DNA from: DATBED01 sp036276195
GTDB taxonomy: Bacteria > Patescibacteriota > Saccharimonadia > Saccharimonadales > UBA4665
Reading direction: 5' to 3'
Length of the DNA stretch: 21,658 nucleotides
Assembly: GCA_036276195.1 (NCBI GenBank)
Contig: DATBED010000075.1
Location: forward strand, 1 to 21,658
Part shown: positions 1 through 7,153 of the stretch, piece after piece
How positions within the stretch are numbered: the stretch's first letter is position 1
How the letters are laid out: each line of letters begins with the position of its first letter
Made by a program: the position numbers and the translations under genes
Notes under the pieces: model-generated
Databases searched by the model: none
What the model saw: the letters and a program-made list of their open reading frames with translations, nothing else
Told to the model about the DNA's origin: nothing

Positions 1-354
1 GTCGGCATGCTGGCCAAGTATTACGAGTTCGACGATTGGGCCGGTTCCGTTTACGAATCCCAAAACGGCCTTTACACTGGTAAAGTCGATCTGTTGTTAA
101 GTGAGCGCAAGCCCCAAAAACTAGAAGAAATGGTAAAAAAGCATAATGCCGGCTGGCAGGGCAGTATCGGCGTCGGCGACAGCGAAGGTGACATCGCCAT
201 GCTAGAAAAAGTGGAACAGCCAATCGCCTTTAACCCAACCCGCAAACTCTTCGACCATGCCCAACAACACAATTGGAAGATCGTCCTGGAACGTAAAAAC
301 GTCGTTTACCAACTGGAGCCCGACAATGGCACATACAATCTCAAAAACACTTAA
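1..354 (+). CDS. HAD-IB family phosphatase, C-terminal part (5' end outside window)
   Basis: The reading frame is open from the first base, so the gene starts upstream of the window and about 118 C-terminal residues are visible. The conserved part is a lysine-bearing segment (RKPQKLEEMV, motif III) followed by GVGDSEGDIAML, the acidic motif IV of HAD phosphatases. This arrangement is typical of subfamily IB (SerB-like phosphoserine phosphatases and related phosphatidylglycerol-phosphate or sugar phosphatases). The nucleophilic DxD motif and the cap domain lie outside the window, so the substrate cannot be judged. The next gene begins 14 bases after the stop on the same strand and may be co-transcribed. 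Confidence 0.85.
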   Translation, partial: VGMLAKYYEFDDWAGSVYESQNGLYTGKVDLLLSERKPQKLEEMVKKHNAGWQGSIGVGDSEGDIAMLEKVEQPIAFNPTRKLFDHAQQHNWKIVLERKNVVYQLEPDNGTYNLKNT

Positions 355-368
355 GATAATCGAGCATT

Positions 369-1160
369 ATGCAGGATTATTGGGTTAGGCAAACGCCAGG
401 TGAACCGTTGTTCTCGGACCTGTTGTGGAGCCGGCCAGAGAGCCGTAAAGCCGCTGGCAAATTATTGATCGTCGGCGGCAACGCACACGGCTTCGCGGCA
501 GCCGCCGAGGCTTACGCCCAAGCCGAGAAGGCCGGTGTAGGTACAGCCAGGGTACTACTGCCAGACAGTCTGCAAAAGACCGTGGGCAAGGTGCTGGCGG
601 CCGGCGAGTATGCTCCCAGCACGCCCAGCGGCAGTTTTAGCCAACGGGCCATGGCCGAACTATTGGCACTGGGGCAGTGGGCTGACGGCGTACTGCTGGC
701 CGGCGACTTGGGCCGAAACTCCGAAACAGCCATTTTGTTGGAGCAATTTATCCAAAAATATGATGGCCAGTTGACCATAGCCCAAGACGCGCTAGATTAT
801 TTCACGAAGAGCCCGCCCAATCTGTTAAGCCGCGAAAACTCGTTGCTTGTCGCCAGTTTTGCCCAACTGCAAAAGATGGCTGCCGGCGCCGGATTTATAA
901 CAGCTTTTACATTCGATATGAGTCTATTGCGACTGGTGGAGGCTTTGCACGGCTTCAGCCAGAAGCACCCGGCCGCCATCATCGTCAAACACTTAGATAT
1001 TATTTTCGTGGCGGTCAACGGGCAGGTTAGCACTACCAAGTTAAAAGAAGATCAAGAGATCTGGCGCGTCAAGGCCGCCGCTCACGCCGCTGTTTGGTGG
1101 CTCCAAAACCCTACTAAACCTTTCGAAGCCCTAACAACGGCGTTGCACGAAACAGTTTAG
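369..1160 (+). CDS. Degenerate NAD(P)H-hydrate dehydratase-like (NnrD/YjeF C-terminal, ribokinase fold) protein
   Basis: The N-terminal third matches the ribokinase-fold domain of ADP-dependent NAD(P)H-hydrate dehydratase: KLLIVGGNAHGFAAAAEAYA followed by AGVGTARVLLPDSL resembles the family's GGS..F.GA and AGAG..TV segments. A weak counterpart of the DADAL motif is visible (IAQDALDYF). In true dehydratases the C-terminal region carries a glycine-rich G(T/S)GD motif with the catalytic aspartate and an ADP-binding loop. Here the corresponding stretch (after AIIVKHLDIIFVAVNGQ, toward AHAAVWWL) has no such motif. At 263 aa it is close to the length of a single dehydratase domain. I infer the fold with moderate confidence and expect altered or lost catalysis. 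Its stop codon overlaps that of the convergent PrsW gene. A weak GATAAT lies 8 nt before the ATG. Confidence 0.6.
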   Translation: MQDYWVRQTPGEPLFSDLLWSRPESRKAAGKLLIVGGNAHGFAAAAEAYAQAEKAGVGTARVLLPDSLQKTVGKVLAAGEYAPSTPSGSFSQRAMAELLALGQWADGVLLAGDLGRNSETAILLEQFIQKYDGQLTIAQDALDYFTKSPPNLLSRENSLLVASFAQLQKMAAGAGFITAFTFDMSLLRLVEALHGFSQKHPAAIIVKHLDIIFVAVNGQVSTTKLKEDQEIWRVKAAAHAAVWWLQNPTKPFEALTTALHETV

Positions 1161-2212
1161 CCGTGTTGTATATAATATACCCAGGCCCCAATTGAAGCTA
1201 TAAACGCCAAGCTAGAGATTATAAGACCGGCAGTGCTGATACTCCGCTTAGAAGAGTGGCGTGTTAAACTACCCAGCACAATCCCGGCGCCGCCCAGTAC
1301 TAAGCCAACAATCGGCAACACCAAGCCACCGGCCAGACCCACGACACCACATACCAGTGAAAATATGGCCTTTCCTCCGCCGCTGGGCGAGATTACATCC
1401 GGCAAAGCTGGATTCGTGACGGCTGCCTGACTCGTGGCCACTGGAATAATAGAGTTAACCGGCACATAAGACAGCGCCGGATCGTTGGTGGCAGGGGCCT
1501 GAAAGCTGGCAGGGGCAGAAACAGATGGAGCTTTGGCAGCCAGAGCAGCCTGATCAAGCCGGTTGGCCCGGGTATAAAACACAAACATCGCCACACTAAG
1601 ACCGATTGTAATAACGGCAGACATTAGCTCAAGGGCCAGTCGGCCAGACGTCAGGCCGAAGTCATACAATCCATGGAGCAATATAACCAACCCTAGCGCC
1701 CACCAAGCTCTAGCCCACGACTGACGGCCGAGCTTAGCCTTAACCAACCAAAAGCCCACCAGAGCGGTTGTAGCGGCATGAAACAGCGGCGTTAATAGTA
1801 CGCGGTAGAACCCGGCTCCCGCGCCAAAGTAGAGCGTATACAAGATGTTCTCTGGCAGGCCGAAACCCAGCCCAACGATCGCAAAGTAGATGATACCATC
1901 GCTGTATTCGTTAAAATAACGCTTTGGATATATAAACAAGGCCAGCGGTATGAACTTGCAGGATTCCTCTATGGCGCCAATGGCCAGGGTAGAGCCGAAA
2001 ATTGTCGCCAGGGGCGCTGCTGAAGATAGATTACGCGACGGTAGCAGCAAGTTTTCTAGCAAGGCGGCCACAATCCCTCCGGTAAAACCGAAACCCAAGG
2101 CAACCCATAGAGCGCCGACTGGTTCTTTTTCGCCCTTATCGTGGCTAAGAAAGTACCACACCAATCCAACCGCTACAGCTACAAAAACCAAAATAAGCAG
2201 AAAAATAATCAT
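1157..2212 (-). CDS. PrsW-type intramembrane metalloprotease with C-terminal DUF4190 domain
   Basis: A multi-spanning membrane protein of 351 aa. The PrsW (CAAX-protease-like) motifs are all present: EESCK at about 82-86 (EExxK), GFGLPEN with Glu121, His145 (FHAATTA), and HGLYD at 180-184 (HxxxD). These are the expected metal and catalytic residues. A Ser/Ala/Pro-rich linker (about 225-275) leads to a C-terminal pair of hydrophobic segments with the glycine-rich pattern GKAIFSLVCGVVGLAGG typical of DUF4190. PrsW proteins cleave membrane substrates such as anti-sigma factors; none is recognisable nearby. The start is the ATG at 2212, with no Shine-Dalgarno sequence. A TATACT box (2237-2242, minus) with an upstream TGG gives a leader of roughly 17-18 nt. 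It diverges from the HAD-like gene at 2268. Confidence 0.85.
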   Translation of the reverse strand: MIIFLLILVFVAVAVGLVWYFLSHDKGEKEPVGALWVALGFGFTGGIVAALLENLLLPSRNLSSAAPLATIFGSTLAIGAIEESCKFIPLALFIYPKRYFNEYSDGIIYFAIVGLGFGLPENILYTLYFGAGAGFYRVLLTPLFHAATTALVGFWLVKAKLGRQSWARAWWALGLVILLHGLYDFGLTSGRLALELMSAVITIGLSVAMFVFYTRANRLDQAALAAKAPSVSAPASFQAPATNDPALSYVPVNSIIPVATSQAAVTNPALPDVISPSGGGKAIFSLVCGVVGLAGGLVLPIVGLVLGGAGIVLGSLTRHSSKRSISTAGLIISSLAFIASIGAWVYYIQHG

Positions 2213-2236
2213 AAAATGTTTGTGTTTACTCTGATA

Positions 2237-2260
2237 AGTATACCACCGAAGTGATATACT
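2237..2260. promoter_or_regulatory. Symmetric divergent promoter (two extended -10 elements in one dyad)
   Basis: The segment is an imperfect palindrome: AGTATACCAC, centre CGAA, GTGATATACT. Its outer ends form TATACT on each strand. Each TATACT is preceded by TGn (TGA on plus, TGG on minus), which is the extended -10 pattern, and neither strand has a convincing -35. The plus element is 7 nt from the ATG of the HAD-like gene at 2268. The minus element is 24 nt from the ATG of the PrsW gene at 2212. Confidence 0.6.
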
Positions 2261-2267
2261 AATTCCA

Positions 2268-2858
2268 ATGATTCGAGCGATTTTGTTTGATTTTTACTCC
2301 GTTTGGCTGCCCGATAAACTCGGCTCCTACCTGGAAACCTCCAGGCAAAATATCGAGCTATACAACCTGCTGGCGCCCATTATCGAAAGGTATTATCGCG
2401 GCGATGTAGACATCGTTTATGTAACCGATGTGCTTCGCCTTAGGCTCAATGACCCGACAATCAATCTTGAGCAGTTTCGGCTGAGCGAAGCGGATATTCC
2501 ACCGAATATCATCAACTTTATGCGGAACTTACACAGCCACTTCATCAAACTCGGCATCCTGGGGAACCTGGGCCGCATGGAGCTGGAATTCCTCAATGCA
2601 GTCAACCAACACAACCAGTTATTCGAACTGATCGCGTCCCCTTTATCACTACAACTAGCCATGCCGCTGCTGTCTCCAGATGTTTTTGTAGCCGCTTTGA
2701 ATACTATTGGGGAACCGCCCGAAAACTGCCTAATCGTAACCGGTAACGACGACTACATAGCCTTTGCGGGCAGCCTAGGCATCATGACCATCAAATTTGA
2801 AGGTCTGCCCAAACTCACCCAGCAGGTCAACGACCTTTTTGCCCAGAACTACATGTAG
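2268..2858 (+). CDS. HAD-superfamily-like protein with degraded catalytic motifs
   Basis: A 196-aa protein with the overall layout of a HAD hydrolase: motif I region AILFDFYSVW at the N-terminus, a helical cap (about 20-85), LGILGNLGRME at the motif II position, SPDVFVAAL at the motif III position, and CLIVTGNDDYIAFAGSLG at motif IV with the downstream ITIKFEG-type strand. The first Asp (D8) is kept, but the second Asp of DxD is Tyr10. The motif II Ser/Thr appears as Asn, and the KP of motif III reads SP. It is therefore probably not a normal phosphatase and may be a binding or regulatory relative. The ATG follows TATACT by 7 nt, suggesting a leaderless mRNA. It converges with the LysM gene, with only 2 nt between stop codons. 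Confidence 0.65.
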   Translation: MIRAILFDFYSVWLPDKLGSYLETSRQNIELYNLLAPIIERYYRGDVDIVYVTDVLRLRLNDPTINLEQFRLSEADIPPNIINFMRNLHSHFIKLGILGNLGRMELEFLNAVNQHNQLFELIASPLSLQLAMPLLSPDVFVAALNTIGEPPENCLIVTGNDDYIAFAGSLGIMTIKFEGLPKLTQQVNDLFAQNYM

Positions 2859-2860
2859 GA

Positions 2861-4438
2861 TTAGGGCTTTGTAGACGAGACATGTGGCTTTTCGCCGGGC
2901 TTGTCGAACACGGCTTTAGTGACCGGATCGCTAGCCGGCGGGATGGCCTGGCCACCTTCAACCGGATTATGGACTGAATGGCCGCCATCTGCCGCTTGGC
3001 CCACATTATACTTAGATTTCTTGAGGAAACTACCGCGCAGCAAAGCCGCTCCCGTAGCCTTCAACCCCTGAAACGCCCCCGAGGCATTAGTATTTGCACC
3101 TCCGCTAGCATTTGACTCGAGAGTGTTGACTTGACTAGTTCGAATTTCAAAGGTTCTACCGGGTTGTATATACCCAGTAGGACTATACTCTCTATTATCA
3201 GCCACGAATTGTGTCTTCGTTTCACCGGTTTGGCCAATTGCATAGGCTACCGGCATGCCTTTATTAACTATCACCGTCTGGACTAACTGGCCTGGGGTAC
3301 TACCACTAGGGTGAGAATTATCTACTAGAGTTAACCCTCCCGGAAGCGACCGATTACCTGTTGGCGGGGGAACAGCAGCAGGTGGTGGCGCCTGGACAGA
3401 TGGGGGGGCAACCAGCGTGGGAGCACCCGAAGGCACATCTGCAAGAGGACTAGGAGCAACTGCTGGAGTACCGCTCACCACTGTCGTACTTTCTACACTA
3501 CCCGTAAGATTAGGTGTATTGGGTATGACATGATTATGTACTATATCTGCTTTAAGAGCAGGAATATTCCTGAGGGGGATCTCAAAATGATGGCCTGTGG
3601 CTATGCTTCCGCCTGTCTTATATTCATTATTGTCTTGTACGAAAGCAGCCGGCGTTTCGCCAGCAGCTTCAGCCATATCGTGAACTGATATAGAGCCGCT
3701 ATCCAGTCTCACGGTTTCGACTGTCTCCTTAGCGGGGTTAGTACTATCAGGATGGGAATTATCCGTAATGGTTATTGAAGCAGTGGGTATCTTAAGATCG
3801 CCAGTAACAGGTGCCAGTGGAAAAGCCGGGGCTGATGAACCGTCACCGGATGCCGGAGTTGACGTTGAAACAGGCGCGCCGCCAGATACAGTGGAGGCAG
3901 ACGAAGGAGTGCTATTAATAGAAGCACCTCCACTTATAGAGCCGCTACCGGATCCAGATGTCGGAGTTGATTGTGTGGTAGGTGTACCAGCAGATACGGG
4001 GCCAGCGGTTGTTGTAGCTAGAGTAGAGGTGGGGCCTGTAAGCCCCTCCACGCTGCCCCCGGATAAATGCACTGTTTCGCCGGGGTGGATGAGGCTGAAG
4101 TTATGAATTTGGGGATTGAGTCTTTCAATCTCCGGTAGAGACATGCCATGGGCAGCGGCAATACTGCTTAAGTTGTCTCCTGGTTTTACGATATAAGGTT
4201 GACTCCCCCCTGCGGTAGCGGTGGGGCCTGAAAGGCCATCCACGACACTACCGGATAAGTCGGTGCCGCCAGATAAGTGTACTGCCTGGCCGGTGTGTAT
4301 AAGGTTAAAGTTAGATGATAATTGGGGGTTAAGCTTTTCGATCTCTATCGTAGACATGCCGTGCGCGGCAGCGATGCCGCTTAGGGTGTCTCCAGATTGC
4401 ACGATGTAAGGTTGGCTATCGTTGGCTGTGTCTGCCAT
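2861..4438 (-). CDS. LysM-repeat protein with Ser/Thr/Pro-rich linkers and two C-terminal LysM-like repeats
   Basis: The 525-aa protein opens with two near-identical LysM domains, residues about 9-56 and 79-127. Each has the pattern PYIV.(S/P)GD.LS.IAAAHGMS, then IE.LNPQ and HLSGG, which predicts peptidoglycan or chitin-type glycan binding. A low-complexity Ser/Thr/Gly/Pro region follows. Two further related repeats lie at about 218-288 and 368-433, each opening with DNSHP and closing with FV.DN.EY, a glycine turn and an FEI strand. These look like diverged LysM-like units. No signal peptide, membrane segment or LPXTG motif is visible, and no in-frame upstream start would add one. The start ATG has an AAAGGAAACA Shine-Dalgarno region. 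Promoter candidate: TTGACT, 17 nt, TATTCT (4496-4524). Confidence 0.8.
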   Translation of the reverse strand: MADTANDSQPYIVQSGDTLSGIAAAHGMSTIEIEKLNPQLSSNFNLIHTGQAVHLSGGTDLSGSVVDGLSGPTATAGGSQPYIVKPGDNLSSIAAAHGMSLPEIERLNPQIHNFSLIHPGETVHLSGGSVEGLTGPTSTLATTTAGPVSAGTPTTQSTPTSGSGSGSISGGASINSTPSSASTVSGGAPVSTSTPASGDGSSAPAFPLAPVTGDLKIPTASITITDNSHPDSTNPAKETVETVRLDSGSISVHDMAEAAGETPAAFVQDNNEYKTGGSIATGHHFEIPLRNIPALKADIVHNHVIPNTPNLTGSVESTTVVSGTPAVAPSPLADVPSGAPTLVAPPSVQAPPPAAVPPPTGNRSLPGGLTLVDNSHPSGSTPGQLVQTVIVNKGMPVAYAIGQTGETKTQFVADNREYSPTGYIQPGRTFEIRTSQVNTLESNASGGANTNASGAFQGLKATGAALLRGSFLKKSKYNVGQAADGGHSVHNPVEGGQAIPPASDPVTKAVFDKPGEKPHVSSTKP

Positions 4439-4495
4439 GTTGTTTCCTTTATTTTTGTATCTGTTACTATCTCTGTTTTATATACCTATATATTA

Positions 4496-4524
4496 AGAAT
4501 AATCATGCTGCGCTTTAAAGTCAA
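4496..4524 (-). promoter_or_regulatory. Promoter of the LysM gene
   Basis: On the minus strand TTGACT (4519-4524) is followed after 17 nt by TATTCT (4496-4501). It sits directly after the stop codon of the upstream ABC gene and would give an AT-rich leader of about 50 nt before the LysM ATG. Confidence 0.45.
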
Positions 4525-4530
4525 ACCAAT

Positions 4531-6438
4531 TTACAGGTCACCACTGACTTCCATCTGGTGAACGTAGGCGTCGACGCCGCCAAACTGGTTGACGTTAACC
4601 AGTTTTCCTTCATAAAGCACGTAGATGGTATCCATCAGGTTTAACAGCGACAGCCGGTGGGTGGCCAGCAGCACTGTCTTGTTCTGTATTAAGTGGCCGA
4701 TTGAATCGCGGATCAGTTTTTCGGACTTATTATCGAGCGCCGAGGTCGGCTCATCCATACAGATAATCGCCGCTTGCTTAAGCAGGGCACGGGCGATGGC
4801 GATGCGCTGTTTTTGGCCGCCACTCAAGCTGGAACCGCTTTCGCTGACCTTGGTATCTAGGCCCATCGGCAAATTGCCGACAAATTCGGTGACATTGGCA
4901 GCTTGGGAGGCCCAGGCCAGATCCTCTGGAGTGATGGTCCGGTTAATGTCGCCGTCGCGCATGTTTTCAATGATCGTTTCGGCAAACAGCTGGGGCGACT
5001 GGCTAATCCAGGCGATTGTTCGCCTCAAATCGCTCAAACTGACACTCTGGATGTCGATGCCGTCAATCAGTATACGGCCGGCATTCGGTTCCAGGTACAA
5101 ATCTAGCAAACGAAGAAGTGTGCTTTTACCCGAACCGCTCGGCCCCATAATGCCGACTTTCTCACCCGGCCGAATCGTCAGGCTCATCTGGTTAAACACC
5201 GTGGTATCGCCGCGGGTGTAAGTAACATTCTGGAAGTCGATCCGGCCCCTAACTTGCGGCAGGCGTTTATCTTGGCGCACGTACTCAATGCCTTCATGAT
5301 CGCCCAGCACCTCGTAAACCCGGCGCACGTTGACCAGTTTTTGGCGGCGGATCGTAATTTGAGAAGTAATGTCCTTGATCGGCCCGATGACGTAGCCCAT
5401 GTAGGTGATGAAGATCAGCAGCGCCCCCAAGCTGAACTGATGGTGCAGCGCTTCGGTACCGCCAAAGTAAATCACCACCGAGGTGCCGACAATCACCAGT
5501 AAACCGTTGATAAACTCAAATAATTTAGCCCACAGCATGCCGTGTTTGGCGACGTCGTAAAGCTGCACCCACAAGCTTTTTAGGCGCTGGACCTGTCGCT
5601 CTTCCAAGCCAAAAGCCTGGACGGTTTCGGTGTTATCGATCGACTCGGCAATTAGGCTGGCCGTGTCGCTCTGGATGATCACCATCGCCTGGCCCCATTT
5701 AGCCATAATCGGGCCAAAAAACCTGACCGACAGAATCAAGAAGGGAATAACCACAACCGTTACCACCGTTAGGGGAGCATTCAGCACCAGCATGATAGAC
5801 AGTACCCCTATAATCAGAATAACCGAGCCAATAATTTCGCTGGTTGAATTAAGGATCAGATCAGATAGGCTATTGGTGACTTCGTTTTGCCTATAAATGT
5901 AGTCGCCCTTAGGCAAGCGTTCATCATGGTAAAGCGGCAAGTGCAAAATATGGCGGAACGATTCTTCTTTAATGGCCCGGTTCAACCAATAGCCAACCCT
6001 GAGCAGGGTGTAATCTTTGAACACATCAAACAAGTAACCAACCACAAAAATTATCAAGGTAAACAGCGAGACAATCAGGATTAGTTTCGGAGTATGGGTG
6101 AAGGGTTTAAGCGGGCCGGGAGCGGCTATATTACCAAATACCGAATTGGCCAACAGGGCTATCGGCCAGGGCTGCAACAGGGCTATGGCCGAAGAAATGG
6201 TGTTAAGTACTACCATTAAAATAACAGCCGGCTTGGCTTGCACGTAATACTTCTTCAGCCAAGTCTTGAATTCGGTGGTTTTCTGATAGCGGCCGTTGTC
6301 TTTCTGCCAATTTTCTACAGCCGCTTGCACCACATGCTGTGGCCAGCCGGCCCGCACCAGGCTGTAAACAATAAACTCCATCGGGACACCCTTCGACACC
6401 CCTTCTTCTATAGATAGGTATAAGCGCTGTTCTTGCAT
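4531..6438 (-). CDS. ABC exporter, fused membrane and ATPase domains, with an extra N-terminal helical domain
   Basis: This is a half-transporter of the ABCB/MsbA type that should dimerise in the inner membrane. Numbering below is from an in-frame TTG at 6471. Hydrophobic segments between about 80 and 375 make the six-helix domain. The nucleotide-binding domain has Walker A GPSGSGKST (about 440), the Q-loop in WISQSPQ, signature LSGGQKQR (about 547), Walker B IICMDEPTSALD (about 571) and the switch His in ATHRLS. All are intact, so it should hydrolyse ATP; substrate unknown. Ahead of the first helix lies a short soluble domain ending AGWPQHVVQAAVENW. I chose the ATG at 6438 (635 aa) over the TTG at 6471 because TATATA lies 6 nt upstream of it, inside the longer version. 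The next gene upstream is the RelE toxin. Confidence 0.9.
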   Translation of the reverse strand: MQEQRLYLSIEEGVSKGVPMEFIVYSLVRAGWPQHVVQAAVENWQKDNGRYQKTTEFKTWLKKYYVQAKPAVILMVVLNTISSAIALLQPWPIALLANSVFGNIAAPGPLKPFTHTPKLILIVSLFTLIIFVVGYLFDVFKDYTLLRVGYWLNRAIKEESFRHILHLPLYHDERLPKGDYIYRQNEVTNSLSDLILNSTSEIIGSVILIIGVLSIMLVLNAPLTVVTVVVIPFLILSVRFFGPIMAKWGQAMVIIQSDTASLIAESIDNTETVQAFGLEERQVQRLKSLWVQLYDVAKHGMLWAKLFEFINGLLVIVGTSVVIYFGGTEALHHQFSLGALLIFITYMGYVIGPIKDITSQITIRRQKLVNVRRVYEVLGDHEGIEYVRQDKRLPQVRGRIDFQNVTYTRGDTTVFNQMSLTIRPGEKVGIMGPSGSGKSTLLRLLDLYLEPNAGRILIDGIDIQSVSLSDLRRTIAWISQSPQLFAETIIENMRDGDINRTITPEDLAWASQAANVTEFVGNLPMGLDTKVSESGSSLSGGQKQRIAIARALLKQAAIICMDEPTSALDNKSEKLIRDSIGHLIQNKTVLLATHRLSLLNLMDTIYVLYEGKLVNVNQFGGVDAYVHQMEVSGDL

Positions 6439-6444
6439 GCTACA

Positions 6445-6450
6445 TATATA
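6445..6450 (-). promoter_or_regulatory. -10 element of the ABC exporter gene, probable leaderless start
   Basis: On the minus strand TATATA is followed by 6 nt (TGTAGC) and the ATG at 6438, so transcription should begin at or next to the start codon. No convincing -35 was found. Confidence 0.4.
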
Positions 6451-6496
6451 AGCATAACCCGTATCCCCCAATTTTATTAGTTCAAAGAGGTAGAGT

Positions 6497-6760
6497 CTAT
6501 TTTCTATATACGTCGCGCCGATGTTGGACGAATAATATGATTAAAGTTTGTCCTTCAGCGTCAAATAATATCCGGTAGTGGCCAACCCGGAAGCGATACT
6601 GTGCGTCGGCTGGCTTGGTCAACGGCTCAGCGAAAGTGAGAGGATCGGCCTGCGAGACAAACCACTCCAGTTTAACCTTCAACCTTTTCTTAATTTGGGG
6701 CGGTAGTTTTTGGATGGCCTTAGCTGCCGGCTTTTTGTACACCAGCTTATAAGCAGGCAC
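6497..6760 (-). CDS. RelE/ParE-superfamily toxin
   Basis: An 87-aa protein of RelE-type size and pattern: an N-terminal YKLVYKKPAAKAIQKLP strand-helix, a basic helix, then the conserved FRVGHYRILF and LFVQHRRDVYRK segments, which contain the Arg and Tyr residues typical of ribosome-dependent mRNA interferases. The start is GTG, and the antitoxin stop and toxin start share one base (TAGTG), giving translational coupling. The partner antitoxin is encoded immediately upstream. The family normally cleaves mRNA in the ribosomal A site and is neutralised by its antitoxin. ParE-type gyrase action cannot be excluded from sequence, but the RVGHYR pattern favours RelE. Confidence 0.85.
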   Translation of the reverse strand: MPAYKLVYKKPAAKAIQKLPPQIKKRLKVKLEWFVSQADPLTFAEPLTKPADAQYRFRVGHYRILFDAEGQTLIILFVQHRRDVYRK

Positions 6761-7002
6761 TATAAGTCCCCGAACACCTCATCGTGACCGAAGTACTCTT
6801 GGCTAGCCCGCGCGTCTTTAATAACGGCCAGATACTTGGGGTCACTGGCCGCCAGCAAATCTTCTAGCTTATCAAGGTCGACGATAGCCTTCTCTTTTTT
6901 GCCGCGGCGCGTAATAATCAGAATTTCATTATTATCAGTGGTGTCCAGCGCATCCGCCAAGTTGCTTCTTAAGTCCGAAACCGAAATTTTTTTAGTTCCC
7001 AT
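6760..7002 (-). CDS. Phd/YefM-family antitoxin
   Basis: An 80-aa protein with the Phd/YefM fold signature at the N-terminus: ISVSDLRSNLADALD, then ILIITRRGKKEKAIVDLDKLE, which form the DNA-binding and dimer part. The acidic tail (about 55-80) should wrap the toxin. The ATG at 7002 has a GGGAG Shine-Dalgarno sequence 6 nt away. A well-formed promoter lies upstream and three evenly spaced GTAC cores overlap or follow it, consistent with autorepression by the antitoxin and toxin complex. It overlaps the toxin gene by one base. Confidence 0.85.
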   Translation of the reverse strand: MGTKKISVSDLRSNLADALDTTDNNEILIITRRGKKEKAIVDLDKLEDLLAASDPKYLAVIKDARASQEYFGHDEVFGDL

Positions 7003-7012
7003 AGTTTCTCCC

Positions 7013-7042
7013 GTACATTTTAATAGTACGACTCAATTGTAC
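7013..7042 (-). promoter_or_regulatory. Candidate YefM-type operator: three GTAC cores 13 bp apart
   Basis: GTAC occurs at 7013-7016, 7026-7029 and 7039-7042, exactly 13 bp from start to start. The first overlaps the antitoxin -10 box and the others lie between it and the Shine-Dalgarno sequence. In E. coli yefM-yoeB the antitoxin binds paired palindromes with a TGTACA core spaced about one helical turn apart; the similarity is my inference. Confidence 0.5.
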
Positions 7043-7064
7043 CTTACAAAATCCGCTTGGTCAA
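7036..7064 (-). promoter_or_regulatory. Sigma70-type promoter of the toxin-antitoxin operon
   Basis: On the minus strand TTGACC (7059-7064), a 17-nt spacer and TACAAT (7036-7041) form a near-consensus promoter about 34 nt upstream of the antitoxin ATG. Confidence 0.7.
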
Positions 7065-7072
7065 TTTTTGGT

Positions 7073-7115
7073 GGGCGATTATCGCCCATGTTAAACAATT
7101 ATTGGTGAGCTCACC
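7073..7115. repeat. Two short perfect palindromes between the hypothetical gene and the toxin-antitoxin operon
   Basis: GGGCGATTATCGCCC (7073-7087) has 7-bp arms around a single base, and GGTGAGCTCACC (7104-7115) is a perfect 12-bp palindrome. They lie downstream of the 7154-7918 gene and just upstream of the antitoxin -35. Neither is followed by a T-run on the minus strand, so protein binding is at least as likely as termination. Confidence 0.5.
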
Positions 7116-7153
7116 TGAAGCCTTAAATAATTATGTCTCTTAGCGTAGTCAAA

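Noticed and set aside
4625..5221. A 198-codon open frame on the plus strand
   Set aside because: It lies wholly antisense to the ABC exporter ATPase domain, whose motifs are intact on the minus strand, and its translation has no recognisable features.
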